From: Pelomonas aquatica
Lineage (GTDB): Bacteria; Pseudomonadota; Gammaproteobacteria; Burkholderiales; Burkholderiaceae_C
Reading direction: 5' to 3'
Length of the DNA stretch: 64,000 nt
NCBI RefSeq assembly: GCF_026712205.1
Contig: NZ_JAPPUW010000004.1
Location: 124,001-188,000, forward strand
Under the pieces are notes generated by a model that was given only the letters and a program-made list of their open reading frames with translations, searched no databases and was not told the origin of the DNA. The translations under genes and the position numbers were made by a program. Shown here one piece after another: positions 56,126 through 64,000 of this stretch; position 1 is the stretch's first letter, and the number at the start of each line of letters is the position of its first letter.

Positions 56126-56487
56126 TGCGGGCCTGCTGCCTGGCATTGCTGGCGCTGCTGGCCCTGCTGGCCGGCTGCGGCGACCGGCCCGCACCGCCCA
56201 CCGCCGCCAGCGTCGAAGCCCTGCGGCCGGCCGACGCCCGCCTGGCCGCCGCCTACGAGCACTCTTGCCTGCTCTGCCATGGCCGCCTCGACAGCGGCGC
56301 GCCCGCCACCGGCGACCCGGCCGCCTGGGCGCCGCGCCTGGCCAAGGGCCTGGACGCGCTGGTCGGCAATGCCCGCACCGGCATCGGCGGCATGCCGGCC
56401 ATGGGCCTGTGCGCCGACTGCAGCGACGCCGACCTGCGCCAACTCATCCTCTTCATGAGCGCCGCCCCGGCGCCACCAACACCATGA
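56125..56487 (+). CDS. c-type cytochrome lipoprotein
   Basis: 120 residues. The lipobox LLAGC (Cys at about 18) anchors it in the membrane. One haem motif, CLLCH, lies in YEHSCLLCHGRLDSG. GGMPAMGLC supplies a possible axial Met, and LRQLILFM is the C-terminal helix. An extra CADC pair could form a disulfide. It overlaps both neighbours (TGATG and ATGA). A role as electron acceptor of the following FAD oxidase is inferred. Confidence 0.88.
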   Translation: MRACCLALLALLALLAGCGDRPAPPTAASVEALRPADARLAAAYEHSCLLCHGRLDSGAPATGDPAAWAPRLAKGLDALVGNARTGIGGMPAMGLCADCSDADLRQLILFMSAAPAPPTP

Positions 56488-57890
56488 CACCACGCAGGGA
56501 TCTGCTCAAGGGCGCCGCGGCGCTGGGCCTGGCGGCCCACCTGCCCGGCCAGGCCCAGACCCAAGCCCAGGGCCGCGCCGCCACCACCGCGCCCCCGGCC
56601 GCCAACGCGCCCGCCCGCAGTTGGCAGAACTGGTCGGGCAGCGCCGGCTGCACGCCACGCCAGTGGCTGCTGCCGGCCGACGAGGCCGAGCTGGCCCGCC
56701 TGCTGCCGCAAAGCCCCGGGCCGCTGCGCTGCGTCGGCGCCGGCCACTCCTTCACGGCCCTGGTGCCGACGCCCGGCAGCCTCGTGGCGCTCGACAAGCT
56801 CAGCGGCCTGGTGTCGGTGGACAAGGCCAGGAACCAGATCAGGGTGCGCGCCGGCACCCGGCTGGGCCAGCTCGCCCGGCTGCTCGACGCCGAGGGCCTG
56901 GCCCTGCACAACCAGCCCGACATCGACGTACAGAGCCTGGCCGGCGCGCTGGCCACCGGCACCCACGGCACCGGCGCCGAGCTGCCCGCGCTGCACGCCC
57001 ATGTGCTGGGGCTGCGCCTGGTCACGCCGGCCGGCGAGGTGCTGGAGATCGGGCCCGACCGCAACCCCGAGCTGCTCGCCGCCGCCCAGGTCTCGCTCGG
57101 CGCGTTGGGCGTCGTCACCGAGTACACGCTGGCCATCCGCCCGCGCTACATGCTGCGCCGCCATGTGTGGATCGCGCCCACCGACGAACTGCTGGAGCAG
57201 GCGCCCGAACTGGCGCGCAGGCACCGGCACTTCGAGATGTATGTGCTGCCCTTCACCGGCCACGGCGCCGCCATCACGCACACGGAGGTGGCGCCCGGCG
57301 CGCCCGAGCACCCGGCGTCGGCCGACGAGAACGTGCTGGCCGACCTGCGCAAGCTGCGCGACTGGCTGGGCCGCTGGCCCGAGCTGCGGCGCTGGACGGC
57401 CGCCAGGCTCGTCGGCCGCTCCCAGCCCGAGCAGGCACTCGACTGGTCGTGGCGGCTGCTCAGCAGCGTGCGCCCGACGCGCTTCAACGAAAGCGAATAC
57501 CACCTGCCGCGCGAGGCGGGGCTGCCCTGCCTGCGCGAGATCGTGCAGACGCTGGAGAAGCGCAACGAGGTGTTCTTCCCCATCGAGTTCCGCTTCGTCA
57601 AGGGCGACTCCGCCTGGCTCAGCCCCTTCCACGGACGCGACAGCTGCTCGGTGGCCTGCCATGCGCTGCAGGGCGAGGCCTACGACTACCTTGTCAACGA
57701 CCTCGGCCCGGTGTTCCGCCGCCACGGCGGCCGGCCGCACTGGGGCAAGCTGCACGACCTGGCCGCGCCGCAGCTGCAGGCCCTCTACCCGCGCTTTGCC
57801 GACTTCCAGGCCCTGCGCCGCCGGCTGGACCCCGACGGCCGCCTGCTCAACCCCCATCTCGCCAAACTCTTCGGAGGCCAGCATGCCTAG
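56484..57890 (+). CDS. FAD-linked oxidoreductase, aldonolactone-oxidase type, Tat-exported
   Basis: 468 residues. A twin-arginine signal (PRRDLLKGAAALGLAAHL) leads to the periplasm. The FAD domain has VGAGHSFTALVPTPG, where the His is the covalent FAD link in VAO/ALO family enzymes, and LATGTHGTGAELPALHAHV. A C-terminal D-arabinono-lactone-oxidase-like domain follows (FPIEFRFVKGDSAWLSPFHGRDSCSVA). Electrons probably go to the cytochrome encoded just upstream. The substrate (aldonolactone, alditol or amine) cannot be read. Confidence 0.88.
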   Translation: MTPRRDLLKGAAALGLAAHLPGQAQTQAQGRAATTAPPAANAPARSWQNWSGSAGCTPRQWLLPADEAELARLLPQSPGPLRCVGAGHSFTALVPTPGSLVALDKLSGLVSVDKARNQIRVRAGTRLGQLARLLDAEGLALHNQPDIDVQSLAGALATGTHGTGAELPALHAHVLGLRLVTPAGEVLEIGPDRNPELLAAAQVSLGALGVVTEYTLAIRPRYMLRRHVWIAPTDELLEQAPELARRHRHFEMYVLPFTGHGAAITHTEVAPGAPEHPASADENVLADLRKLRDWLGRWPELRRWTAARLVGRSQPEQALDWSWRLLSSVRPTRFNESEYHLPREAGLPCLREIVQTLEKRNEVFFPIEFRFVKGDSAWLSPFHGRDSCSVACHALQGEAYDYLVNDLGPVFRRHGGRPHWGKLHDLAAPQLQALYPRFADFQALRRRLDPDGRLLNPHLAKLFGGQHA

Positions 57891-59154
57891 CCGACGTCGC
57901 CTGCTGCTCGGCGCCGCCATCGCCGCACCCGTTGCCGCCCTGCTGGCCCGGCCGGCCGAACAGGGCGGGCCGCACCCGGCCTATTTCGAACGCCTTGGCC
58001 GCGCGCTGCGCGAAGCCGGCATCGCGCAGGCGCGCATGGTCGTCGACCTGCCGCGGCTGCGCGCCAACCTCGCGGCCATCGGCCGGCACACGGCCCGCAC
58101 CGGCATGCCGTTGCGCGCCGTGCTGAAGAGCCTGCCCAGCCTGCCGCTGATGGACGAGCTGGCCCGCGCCTGGAACAGCCCGCGCGTGATGGCCTTCAAC
58201 GCCGCGCAGCTGCAGCAGCTGCTCGCCGCGCGCCCGGCGGCCCAGGCGCTGCTCGGCAAGCCGCTGCCCGTGGCCGCCGCGGCCCAGGTGCTGGATGCGC
58301 TGCCGCCCGAGCTGGGCCGCGGCATCGAATGGCTGGTCGACACGCCCGAGCGCCTGGCCCAGTACCGCCAGCTCGCCGAGCACCGCGGCCAGCCGCTGCG
58401 CATCAACTTCGAGATCGACGTGGGCCTGCACCGCGGCGGCTTCGAGGACGTCGACGCGCTGGGCCGGGCGCTGGCCAGCCTGCGGGGCGGGCAGCCGCTG
58501 CAATGGCGCGGCTTCATGGGCTACGACGCCCACGTCGCCGCCCTGCCCGACCTGCCGGGCATGCGCGCCACCGCCTGGGACGAATCGCAGCGCCGCTGGC
58601 GCGCCGCCTGGGCCGCCGCCGAGGCCGCGCTCGGCCCGCAGCAGCGCGAGGCCCTGACGCTGAACACCGCGGGCTCGCCCACCTTCCGCCTGCACGACGG
58701 CAAGGGCCTGGCCAACGAGGTCTCGGTCGGCTCGGCCGTGCTGCTGCCGCTGGACTTCGAGAAGCCGCTGCTGGCCGACCTGCAGCCCGCCGCCTTCATC
58801 GCCACGCCGGTGCTGAAGAGCTGGCCGCGCTTTCGGCTGCCCGAGGGCGCGACCTGGCTGTCGCGCGCCGCCCAGGCCTGGGACCGCAACCAGGCGCGCG
58901 GCTTCGCCATCCACGGCGGGCACTGGCTGGCCGACCCGGTCTCGCCGCCCGGCATCCAGCCCAGCGGCCTCTACGGGCCATCCAGCAACCAGCAGGTGAT
59001 GGTGGCCTCGGAGCGCGTCGAGCTGAAGCCCGACGACCCCGTGTTCTTCCGCCCCCGGCAGAGCGAGGCCGTGCTGCTGCAGTTCGGCGAGCTGCTGCTG
59101 TTCGACGGCGAGCACATCAGCGGCAGCTGGCCGGTGCTGCCGGCTTCGGCCTAG
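57883..59154 (+). CDS. DSD1/alanine-racemase-fold PLP enzyme, Tat-exported
   Basis: 423 residues. A twin-arginine signal (PSRRRLLLGAAIAAPVAALL) precedes an alanine-racemase-type barrel; the likely PLP lysine is in RAVLKSLPS. The C-terminal beta domain resembles D-threonine aldolase/D-serine dehydratase. The usual His-x-Cys metal site near the end is not seen: the region reads RPRQSEAVLL. It overlaps the FAD oxidase gene by 8 bp with GGAGG upstream of its ATG. PLP enzymes exported by Tat are rare; PvdN is a known one. The function is unknown. Confidence 0.82.
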   Translation: MPSRRRLLLGAAIAAPVAALLARPAEQGGPHPAYFERLGRALREAGIAQARMVVDLPRLRANLAAIGRHTARTGMPLRAVLKSLPSLPLMDELARAWNSPRVMAFNAAQLQQLLAARPAAQALLGKPLPVAAAAQVLDALPPELGRGIEWLVDTPERLAQYRQLAEHRGQPLRINFEIDVGLHRGGFEDVDALGRALASLRGGQPLQWRGFMGYDAHVAALPDLPGMRATAWDESQRRWRAAWAAAEAALGPQQREALTLNTAGSPTFRLHDGKGLANEVSVGSAVLLPLDFEKPLLADLQPAAFIATPVLKSWPRFRLPEGATWLSRAAQAWDRNQARGFAIHGGHWLADPVSPPGIQPSGLYGPSSNQQVMVASERVELKPDDPVFFRPRQSEAVLLQFGELLLFDGEHISGSWPVLPASA

Positions 59155-59158
59155 ACAC

Positions 59159-59184
59159 TGTCGGGCATTGGCGGAAGCCCGACA
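59159..59184 (+). terminator. Hairpin between the TonB-receptor operon and nadA
   Basis: Stem TGTCGGGC/GCCCGACA (8 bp, loop of 10) begins 5 bp after the PLP-enzyme stop and ends at the base before an ATG of nadA. It has no T-run. It may end the operon or hide the first nadA start codon. Confidence 0.45.
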
Positions 59185-60294
59185 ATGCCGGCCATGGATC
59201 AGACCCTGTTCGACTACACCCGCCAGGACGCCGCCGGCACCTGCTCCACCGCGCACGCCTGGGCCAAGGCCCCGGCGCCGCTCACGCCGCCGCAGCGCCA
59301 GGCCCTGGCCGAGCGCGCCGCGGCGCTGCTCAAGGCCCACAACGCCGTCCTCGTCGCCCACTACTACGTCGACGGCGCGCTGCAGGACCTGGCCCTGGCC
59401 ACCGGCGGCTGCGTCGCCGACTCGCTGGAGATGGCCCGCTTCGGCCGCGACCACGCCGCGCAGACCCTGGTCGTGGCCGGCGTGCGCTTCATGGGCGAGA
59501 CGGCCAAGATCCTCAGCCCCGAGAAGCGCGTGCTGATGCCCGACCTGGACGCCACCTGCTCGCTGGACCTGGGCTGCCCGGCCGACGACTTCGCCGCTTT
59601 CTGCGACGCTCACCCGGACCGCCAGGTCGTCGTCTACGCCAACACCAGCGCCGCCGTGAAGGCCCGCGCCGACTGGATGGTGACCAGTTCCTGCGCGCTG
59701 GAGATCGTGGCCGACCTGCACGCCCGCGGCCAGAAGATCCTGTGGGCGCCCGACCGCCACCTGGGCCGCTACATCCAGGAGCAGACCGGCGCCGACTTGG
59801 CTGTGTGGAACGGCGCCTGCATCGTGCACGACGAGTTCAAGGGCCTGGAGCTGCAGCTGCTGCGCGAGCAGCACCCCGGCGCACTGATTCTCGTGCACCC
59901 GGAGTCGCCCAAGAGCGTCGTCGAGCAGGCCGATGTCGTCGGCTCGACCTCGGCGCTGATCAAGGCCGTCGTCGAGGGCAAGGCGCAGGAGTACATCGTC
60001 GCCACCGACAACGGCATCCTGCACCGCATGCGCCAGCTGGCGCCGCACAAGACGCTGATCGAGGCGCCCACGGCCGGCAACAGCGCGACGTGCAAGAGCT
60101 GCGCCCACTGCCCCTGGATGGCGATGAACGGCCTGGCCAACCTCGTCGATTGCCTGGAGAGCGGCCAGCCCGAGATCCACGTCGACGAGCCCATCCGCGT
60201 GAAGGCCGAGGGCTGCATCACGCGGATGCTGGATTTCGTCGCCGCGAGAAAGACTGCCGCAACCGGCATGACCCCGGGCATCGGCGCTGCCTGA
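59185..60294 (+). CDS. nadA: Quinolinate synthase A
   Basis: Condenses iminoaspartate with dihydroxyacetone phosphate to quinolinate in NAD synthesis. It has 369 residues and needs a [4Fe-4S] cluster; [12 protein letters not shown] and [15 protein letters not shown] carry the conserved Cys. [16 protein letters not shown] and [14 protein letters not shown] form the substrate site. The start may be 59185 or the ATG at 59194. nadB, its partner, is convergent with one small gene between. Confidence 0.95.
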   Translation: MPAMDQTLFDYTRQDAAGTCSTAHAWAKAPAPLTPPQRQALAERAAALLKAHNAVLVAHYYVDGALQDLALATGGCVADSLEMARFGRDHAAQTLVVAGVRFMGETAKILSPEKRVLMPDLDATCSLDLGCPADDFAAFCDAHPDRQVVVYANTSAAVKARADWMVTSSCALEIVADLHARGQKILWAPDRHLGRYIQEQTGADLAVWNGACIVHDEFKGLELQLLREQHPGALILVHPESPKSVVEQADVVGSTSALIKAVVEGKAQEYIVATDNGILHRMRQLAPHKTLIEAPTAGNSATCKSCAHCPWMAMNGLANLVDCLESGQPEIHVDEPIRVKAEGCITRMLDFVAARKTAATGMTPGIGAA

Positions 60295-60336
60295 TCGCGC
60301 TATAACTCGGCATCCACATCCGCGAGGCCTGCCGCC

Positions 60337-60627
60337 ATGAATGCCGACTTCAGCTCCCTCTACAACCACCACGAGCGCGAAGTCTTCGCGGCGGTGCTGG
60401 ACGCGTCCAAGGACTTCCCCGAGATCGCGGCCAGCAACGACCTACTCTGCGACGTCGCCTGCGTGGCGCTGAACCGCCTGCCGCCGCGCTACATCCGCCA
60501 CGAGGTGGACTTCAGCTTCTACCTGACCGAGCACGAGCGCCTGGAGATCGACAACGCCATCGGCGAGGCGGTCAGCTATGCGTTCAACTTCGTGCAGGCC
60601 CGCACGGCGCTGAGGGCGCGCAAGTAA
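60337..60627 (+). CDS. ComFB-like protein
   Basis: 96 residues. The late-competence ComFB family signature is visible: LLCDVACVALNRLPPRYIRHEVDFSFYLTEHE (in part). The N-terminal NHHEREVF helix also fits. Recent work on cyanobacterial and other ComFB proteins reported binding of cyclic di-nucleotides or cAMP, so a signalling role is possible. It lies between the convergent nadA and nadB, 42 bp after nadA, and may be co-transcribed with nadA. Confidence 0.85.
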   Translation: MNADFSSLYNHHEREVFAAVLDASKDFPEIAASNDLLCDVACVALNRLPPRYIRHEVDFSFYLTEHERLEIDNAIGEAVSYAFNFVQARTALRARK

Positions 60628-60630
60628 GCG

Positions 60631-62247
60631 TCAGCGGCGCCTTCTCTTGCTGATCAGCACCGTCGGGAAGCTCACCGGCAACGTCTGCGGGTAGTCGCGG
60701 CTGTAGTGCAGGCCGCGGCTCTCGTGGCGCATCAGCGCCGAGCGGACGATCAGCTCCGCGCAGTCGACGAGGTTGCGCAGCTCCAGCAGGTCGCGCGTGA
60801 CGCGGAAGCTGCCGTAGTAGTCGTCGATCTCGCCACGCAGCAGCTTGATGCGGTGCAGGGCCCGCTCCAGGCGCTTGGTCGTGCGCACGATGCCGACGTA
60901 GTTCCACATCAGCAGACGCAGCTCGTCCCAGTTGTGGGCGATGACGACCTGCTCGTCGGCGTTCTCGACCTGGCTCTCGTCCCAGGCCGGCAGCGGCGCG
61001 GCCTCCTGCACGGGCTGGCCGAGGATGTCGGCCGCGCAGGTCTGGCCGAGCACGACGCACTCCAGCAGCGAGTTGCTGGCCAGCCGGTTGGCGCCGTGCA
61101 GGCCGGTGTAGCCGGTCTCGCCGACCGCGTAGAGGCCCGGCAGGTCGCAGCGGCCGCTGAGGTCGGTCACCGCGCCGCCGCAGGTGAAGTGCACGGCCGG
61201 CACGACAGGGATGGGCTGCCTGGCGATGTCGATGCCGAGCTTCAGGCAGCGCGCGTGGATGGTCGGGAAATGCTCGACGAGGAAGGCCTCGCCCAGGTGG
61301 GTCGCGTCCAGCAGCACGTAGTCCAGGCCGTGCTTCTTCATCTCGAAGTCGATCGCGCGGGCCACGATGTCGCGCGGCGCCAGCTCCATGCGCTCGTCGT
61401 GCGCGGCCATGAAGCGCGTGCCGTCCGGCAGCTTCAGGTGGCCGCCCTCGCCGCGCAGCGCTTCGGTGATCAGGAAGCCGCGGTCCTGCGGGTGGGCATT
61501 GGGCACATAAAGGCAGGTCGGGTGGAACTGGATGAACTCCATGTTCGCGACCCGGCAGCCGGCCCGCCAGGCCATCGCGATGCCGTCGCCGGTGGAGGTG
61601 TCGGGGTTGGTCGTGTAGCGGTAGACCTTGCCGGCGCCGCCGGTGGCCAGCACGACGGCGCGCGCGGCCAGCGTCTCGACGCGCTGGGCGTCGATGTCCA
61701 GCGCATAGACGCCATAGACCCGCGGCGGCTCGTCGCGCTGCACGTGCCGCGACGTGATGAGGTCCAGCGCCATCCAGCGCTCGCGTAAAACGATGTTCGG
61801 ATGTTGTCGGGCCGCGGCCAGCAGCTGGTCGTGGATGGCCTTGCCGGTCGCGTCGGCCGCGTGGGCGATGCGGCGCACCGCGTGGCCGCCCTCGCGCGTC
61901 AGGTGCAGGCCCAGCGGGCCGTCGTCATCGGGCGTGAAGGGCACGCCCTGGCCGACCAGCCAGCCCACGGCCGCCGCGCTGCGCTCGGCGATGAAGCGGG
62001 CCGTGGCTTCGTCGACGAGGCCGGCACCGGCGTCCTGGGTGTCGCGCACATGGCTGTCGATGGAGTCGTCGCTGCCGAGCACGCCGACGATGCCGCCCTG
62101 GGCCCAGGCGGTGGCGGCCTCGGTCAGTTCGCGCTTGGCGAGCACGACAACGGGCACGGTGTCGGCCAGGTGCAGGGCCACGGTGAGTCCGGCAAGGCCG
62201 GCGCCGATGATGACGACGGGTGCGTCGTCCTGGGGGGCAGCAGTCAT
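60631..62247 (-). CDS. nadB: L-aspartate oxidase
   Basis: Oxidises L-aspartate to iminoaspartate, the first step of NAD synthesis; substrate for NadA. It has 538 residues. The FAD-binding GxGxxG is in VVIIGAGLAGLTVAL. The succinate-dehydrogenase-like signature RGEGGHLKLPDGTRFM and VHFTCGGAVTDLSGR follow. The C-terminal helical domain starts at about residue 420. Neighbouring nadA supports the call over a fumarate reductase. Confidence 0.96.
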   Translation of the reverse strand: MTAAPQDDAPVVIIGAGLAGLTVALHLADTVPVVVLAKRELTEAATAWAQGGIVGVLGSDDSIDSHVRDTQDAGAGLVDEATARFIAERSAAAVGWLVGQGVPFTPDDDGPLGLHLTREGGHAVRRIAHAADATGKAIHDQLLAAARQHPNIVLRERWMALDLITSRHVQRDEPPRVYGVYALDIDAQRVETLAARAVVLATGGAGKVYRYTTNPDTSTGDGIAMAWRAGCRVANMEFIQFHPTCLYVPNAHPQDRGFLITEALRGEGGHLKLPDGTRFMAAHDERMELAPRDIVARAIDFEMKKHGLDYVLLDATHLGEAFLVEHFPTIHARCLKLGIDIARQPIPVVPAVHFTCGGAVTDLSGRCDLPGLYAVGETGYTGLHGANRLASNSLLECVVLGQTCAADILGQPVQEAAPLPAWDESQVENADEQVVIAHNWDELRLLMWNYVGIVRTTKRLERALHRIKLLRGEIDDYYGSFRVTRDLLELRNLVDCAELIVRSALMRHESRGLHYSRDYPQTLPVSFPTVLISKRRRR

Positions 62248-62347
62248 GGCGGGGCATTGTCCCGCAGCGCCGGGCCGGGCGCCGCGGCACGAGGATTGCC
62301 AAGCGGGCGACCCAGGCTACGCGCCGTCCGCCGGCGGTGGGGACGGC

Positions 62348-63256
62348 TCAGCCCTGAAACCCGTTCCCGTGGCGCCGCCACTCCGGCGGCCTCCACAGAT
62401 GGGCCAGGCGCAGGCCCCAGGTCTTCTCCCGGGCCATGTCGCGGAACATCGCGCGCCACTCGTGGGCGTTGAGCCAGAACAGGTTGTGGGTCGGGAAGGG
62501 ATGCTCCAGGCCGTAGTCCACCGGCTCCTGCTCGGGCACGAAGCTGCCGAACAGCCGGTCGAAGACGATCAGCGTGCCGCCGAAGTTCCTGTCGATGTAC
62601 TGAGGGTTGCGGCCGTGATGGGCGCGGTGGTGCGAGGGCGTGTTGAAGACGAACTCGAACCAGGCCGGCATACGGTCCACCCAGGTCGTGTGGACGAAGA
62701 ACTGGTAGCCCAGGTTCAGCGACAGCGCGAACAGCACCCAGCGCGGCTCGAAGCCCAGCCACACGGCCGGCAGATAGAACAGCCAGTTGCCGGCGATCGG
62801 ATAGAACCAGCTCTGGCGCAGCGCCGTGCCGAAGTTCATCTTCTCCGAGCCGTGGTGCACGACGTGGGCACACCAGAACCAGCGGATGCGGTGGCTGCCG
62901 CGATGAAACCCGTAGTACAGGAACTCCACGAACAGGAACAGGCCGACGAAGCGCAGCGGCGTGACCTCGACCGTGAACAGCCGGTGGTCGTAGACCCAGC
63001 CCATCGCCGGCAGCACGAGGACGACGAGCAGGATCAAATCGGTGACGAGGTAGCTGCCGCCGCTGTTCATGCTGTCGAAGCTGTCCCAGAGGTCGAACAC
63101 GCCGGTCTTGCGGAAGCGCCAGGCCTCCATCGCGATGAAGATGCCGAAGACGGGCGACAGCATGACGAGCGTCAGGTCGCGCCAGTCGAAGTGGCGTTGG
63201 TAGAGGTCGAGCAGCCAGTCCATGGACGCCATCTTGACCCCAAACCGCCGCCGCAT
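62348..63256 (-). CDS. Sterol desaturase/fatty acid hydroxylase family protein
   Basis: 302 residues with four or more membrane helices. The three di-iron histidine clusters are HRGSHR, HVVHHG and NTPSHHRAHHG; YYGFHRGSHRIRWFWCAHVVHH is characteristic. Members hydroxylate or desaturate lipids, including ornithine lipids and carotenoids in other bacteria; the substrate is unknown. The start is ATG 63256, with 63232 as an alternative. It is divergent from a partial AraC-type gene. Confidence 0.9.
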   Translation of the reverse strand: MRRRFGVKMASMDWLLDLYQRHFDWRDLTLVMLSPVFGIFIAMEAWRFRKTGVFDLWDSFDSMNSGGSYLVTDLILLVVLVLPAMGWVYDHRLFTVEVTPLRFVGLFLFVEFLYYGFHRGSHRIRWFWCAHVVHHGSEKMNFGTALRQSWFYPIAGNWLFYLPAVWLGFEPRWVLFALSLNLGYQFFVHTTWVDRMPAWFEFVFNTPSHHRAHHGRNPQYIDRNFGGTLIVFDRLFGSFVPEQEPVDYGLEHPFPTHNLFWLNAHEWRAMFRDMAREKTWGLRLAHLWRPPEWRRHGNGFQG

Positions 63257-63291
63257 CTTGACGGCGCAACCCGGGTTTTTGACAAATCGCG

Positions 63292-63301
63292 CCAGCGCTG
63301 G
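63292..63301. promoter_or_regulatory. Short palindrome in the divergent control region
   Basis: CCAGCGCTGG, a perfect 10-bp palindrome, with TTGACA just before it at 63279-63284. It lies between the sterol desaturase and the AraC-type gene and could be a regulator site. Chance is quite possible in such GC-rich DNA. Confidence 0.25.
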
Positions 63302-63351
63302 GGTGATCCCGCAGGAGGACGCGCGAGGCGCTGCCGCATCATGCGCGTCCG

Positions 63352-64000
63352 ATGGATGAGACCCGCGTCGTCGCCAGCTATGTCCAGCTGCTCTTCGAGC
63401 ACATGGCCGCGCTGGGCCGTGCCGACGCGCTGGGCGCGCCGCCCGCGCCCAGCGAGGGCTTCGTCGCGATGCGGCGCTGGCAGGCCCTGCTGGAGCAGGC
63501 CCGCGCGCTGGACCCCGGCCCCAGGGCCACGTTCGCGCTGCGGCTGGCGCGCGGCATCGCGCCGCGGCATTTCGGCGTCGTCGGCTTCGCGGCGCTGGCC
63601 TGCGGCACGCTGGCCGAAGCGCTGATGCGGCTGGAGCGCCACCACCGCTCGGTCTATGACGCCAACGTCGCCCAGCTGCGGCCCTGCGCCGAGGGCCTGT
63701 GCATCGAGTGGGGCGTGGAGCGCGGCCGGCCTGGCGCGCTGGTGGACGAAACCGCCATCGCGGCCTTGGTGCAGCTGACGCGCGAGCTGACGGCCAAGCC
63801 GCTGCGCGCGCTGGCCGTGGACTTCGTCAACCGCCGCCCGGCCGACCTGCGGCCCTACGAGGACTTCTTCGGCGGCCGGGTGCGCTTCGACCAGCCGGCC
63901 ACGCGCGTCGTGCTGGCCGCGCGCGACCTGGCCCTGCCGCTGCGCGGCGCCGACGCCGCCCTGCTCGCGCTGCTCGACGAGCAGGCCGAGCGGCTGCTGC
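63352..64000 (+). CDS. AraC family regulator with arabinose-binding-type domain, 5' part
   Basis: 216 codons are visible; the C-terminal HTH lies beyond the window. The N-terminal part is the PF12625 type: VVASYVQLLFEHMAALGRADALGAP, then FALRLARGIAPRHFGVVGFAALACGTLAEALMRLERHHRSVYD (in part), and LRALAVDFVNRRPADLRPYEDFFG. This subgroup includes OruR/ArgR-like and GbdR-unrelated regulators of catabolism. The ATG at 63352 opens the frame. It is divergent from the sterol desaturase gene, a possible target. Confidence 0.87.
   Translation, partial: MDETRVVASYVQLLFEHMAALGRADALGAPPAPSEGFVAMRRWQALLEQARALDPGPRATFALRLARGIAPRHFGVVGFAALACGTLAEALMRLERHHRSVYDANVAQLRPCAEGLCIEWGVERGRPGALVDETAIAALVQLTRELTAKPLRALAVDFVNRRPADLRPYEDFFGGRVRFDQPATRVVLAARDLALPLRGADAALLALLDEQAERLL

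Overview
The window is a very GC-rich (about two thirds or more G+C by eye), densely coded bacterial chromosome segment. Gene order and content point to the betaproteobacterial order Burkholderiales, most likely the Rubrivivax/Roseateles/Leptothrix type of lineage. The reasons are the syntenic block guaA-guaB-DUF4124-rnfH-ratA-smpB, the polyhydroxybutyrate genes phaR and bdhA, and a monofunctional RelA. The genus is an inference. No prophage, integrative element, CRISPR array or rRNA operon is visible.

Layout. 1-1194: 5' part of a secreted sedolisin (S53) protease. 1735-7940: guanine nucleotide genes guaA and guaB with an MFS gene between them, a DUF4124 protein, rnfH, ratA and smpB. 7926-11068: a metC-like lyase, rimO and phaR. 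11287-14284: a four-gene phosphatase/kinase/phosphoprotein/diguanylate cyclase switch of the Sia type, followed by a decayed second GGDEF gene. 14780-16305: two haem-motif proteins, a beta-barrel and a lipoprotein. 16374-19526: an ECF sigma factor, an anti-sigma factor with a protease-propeptide-like tail, a subtilase and an outer-membrane protein. 19764-24102: tRNA-Val(GAC), relA, a hydrolase and bdhA. 24216-27824: a SIMPL protein, ompR-envZ and a membrane-anchored unknown. 27859-34024: ispF, a patatin autotransporter, and an operon of aldolase, hydrolase, bestrophin and ispD. 34107-39873: an RlmN-like enzyme, a DctB/DctD-type (MifS/MifR-like) two-component system and an MHS transporter with a clear sigma-54 promoter. 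40031-45395: a DUF885 protein and mfd. 45395-46870: an IS630-type insertion sequence sitting inside the mfd stop codon. 46961-47518: a parDE-like toxin-antitoxin pair. 47595-52893: serB, an S4 protein, a ThDP enzyme, DoxX, and an MFS exporter with a divergent AraC regulator. 52940-59154: a TetR regulator divergent from an operon encoding a TonB-dependent receptor, a cytochrome lipoprotein, a Tat-exported FAD oxidase and a Tat-exported PLP enzyme. 59185-64000: nadA, a ComFB-like gene, nadB, a sterol desaturase and a partial AraC regulator.

How genes work together. Several units look like complete circuits: the Sia-type c-di-GMP switch, the ECF sigma/anti-sigma/protease module, the sigma-54 transporter circuit, and the TetR-controlled uptake/oxidation operon. 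The last of these and the ECF module are the best candidates for under-described biology. At the DNA level the window also holds a dispersed multi-hairpin intergenic repeat with compensatory base changes, a pair of outward-facing 18-bp motifs before two divergent genes, and an insertion that rebuilt the stop codon it interrupted.
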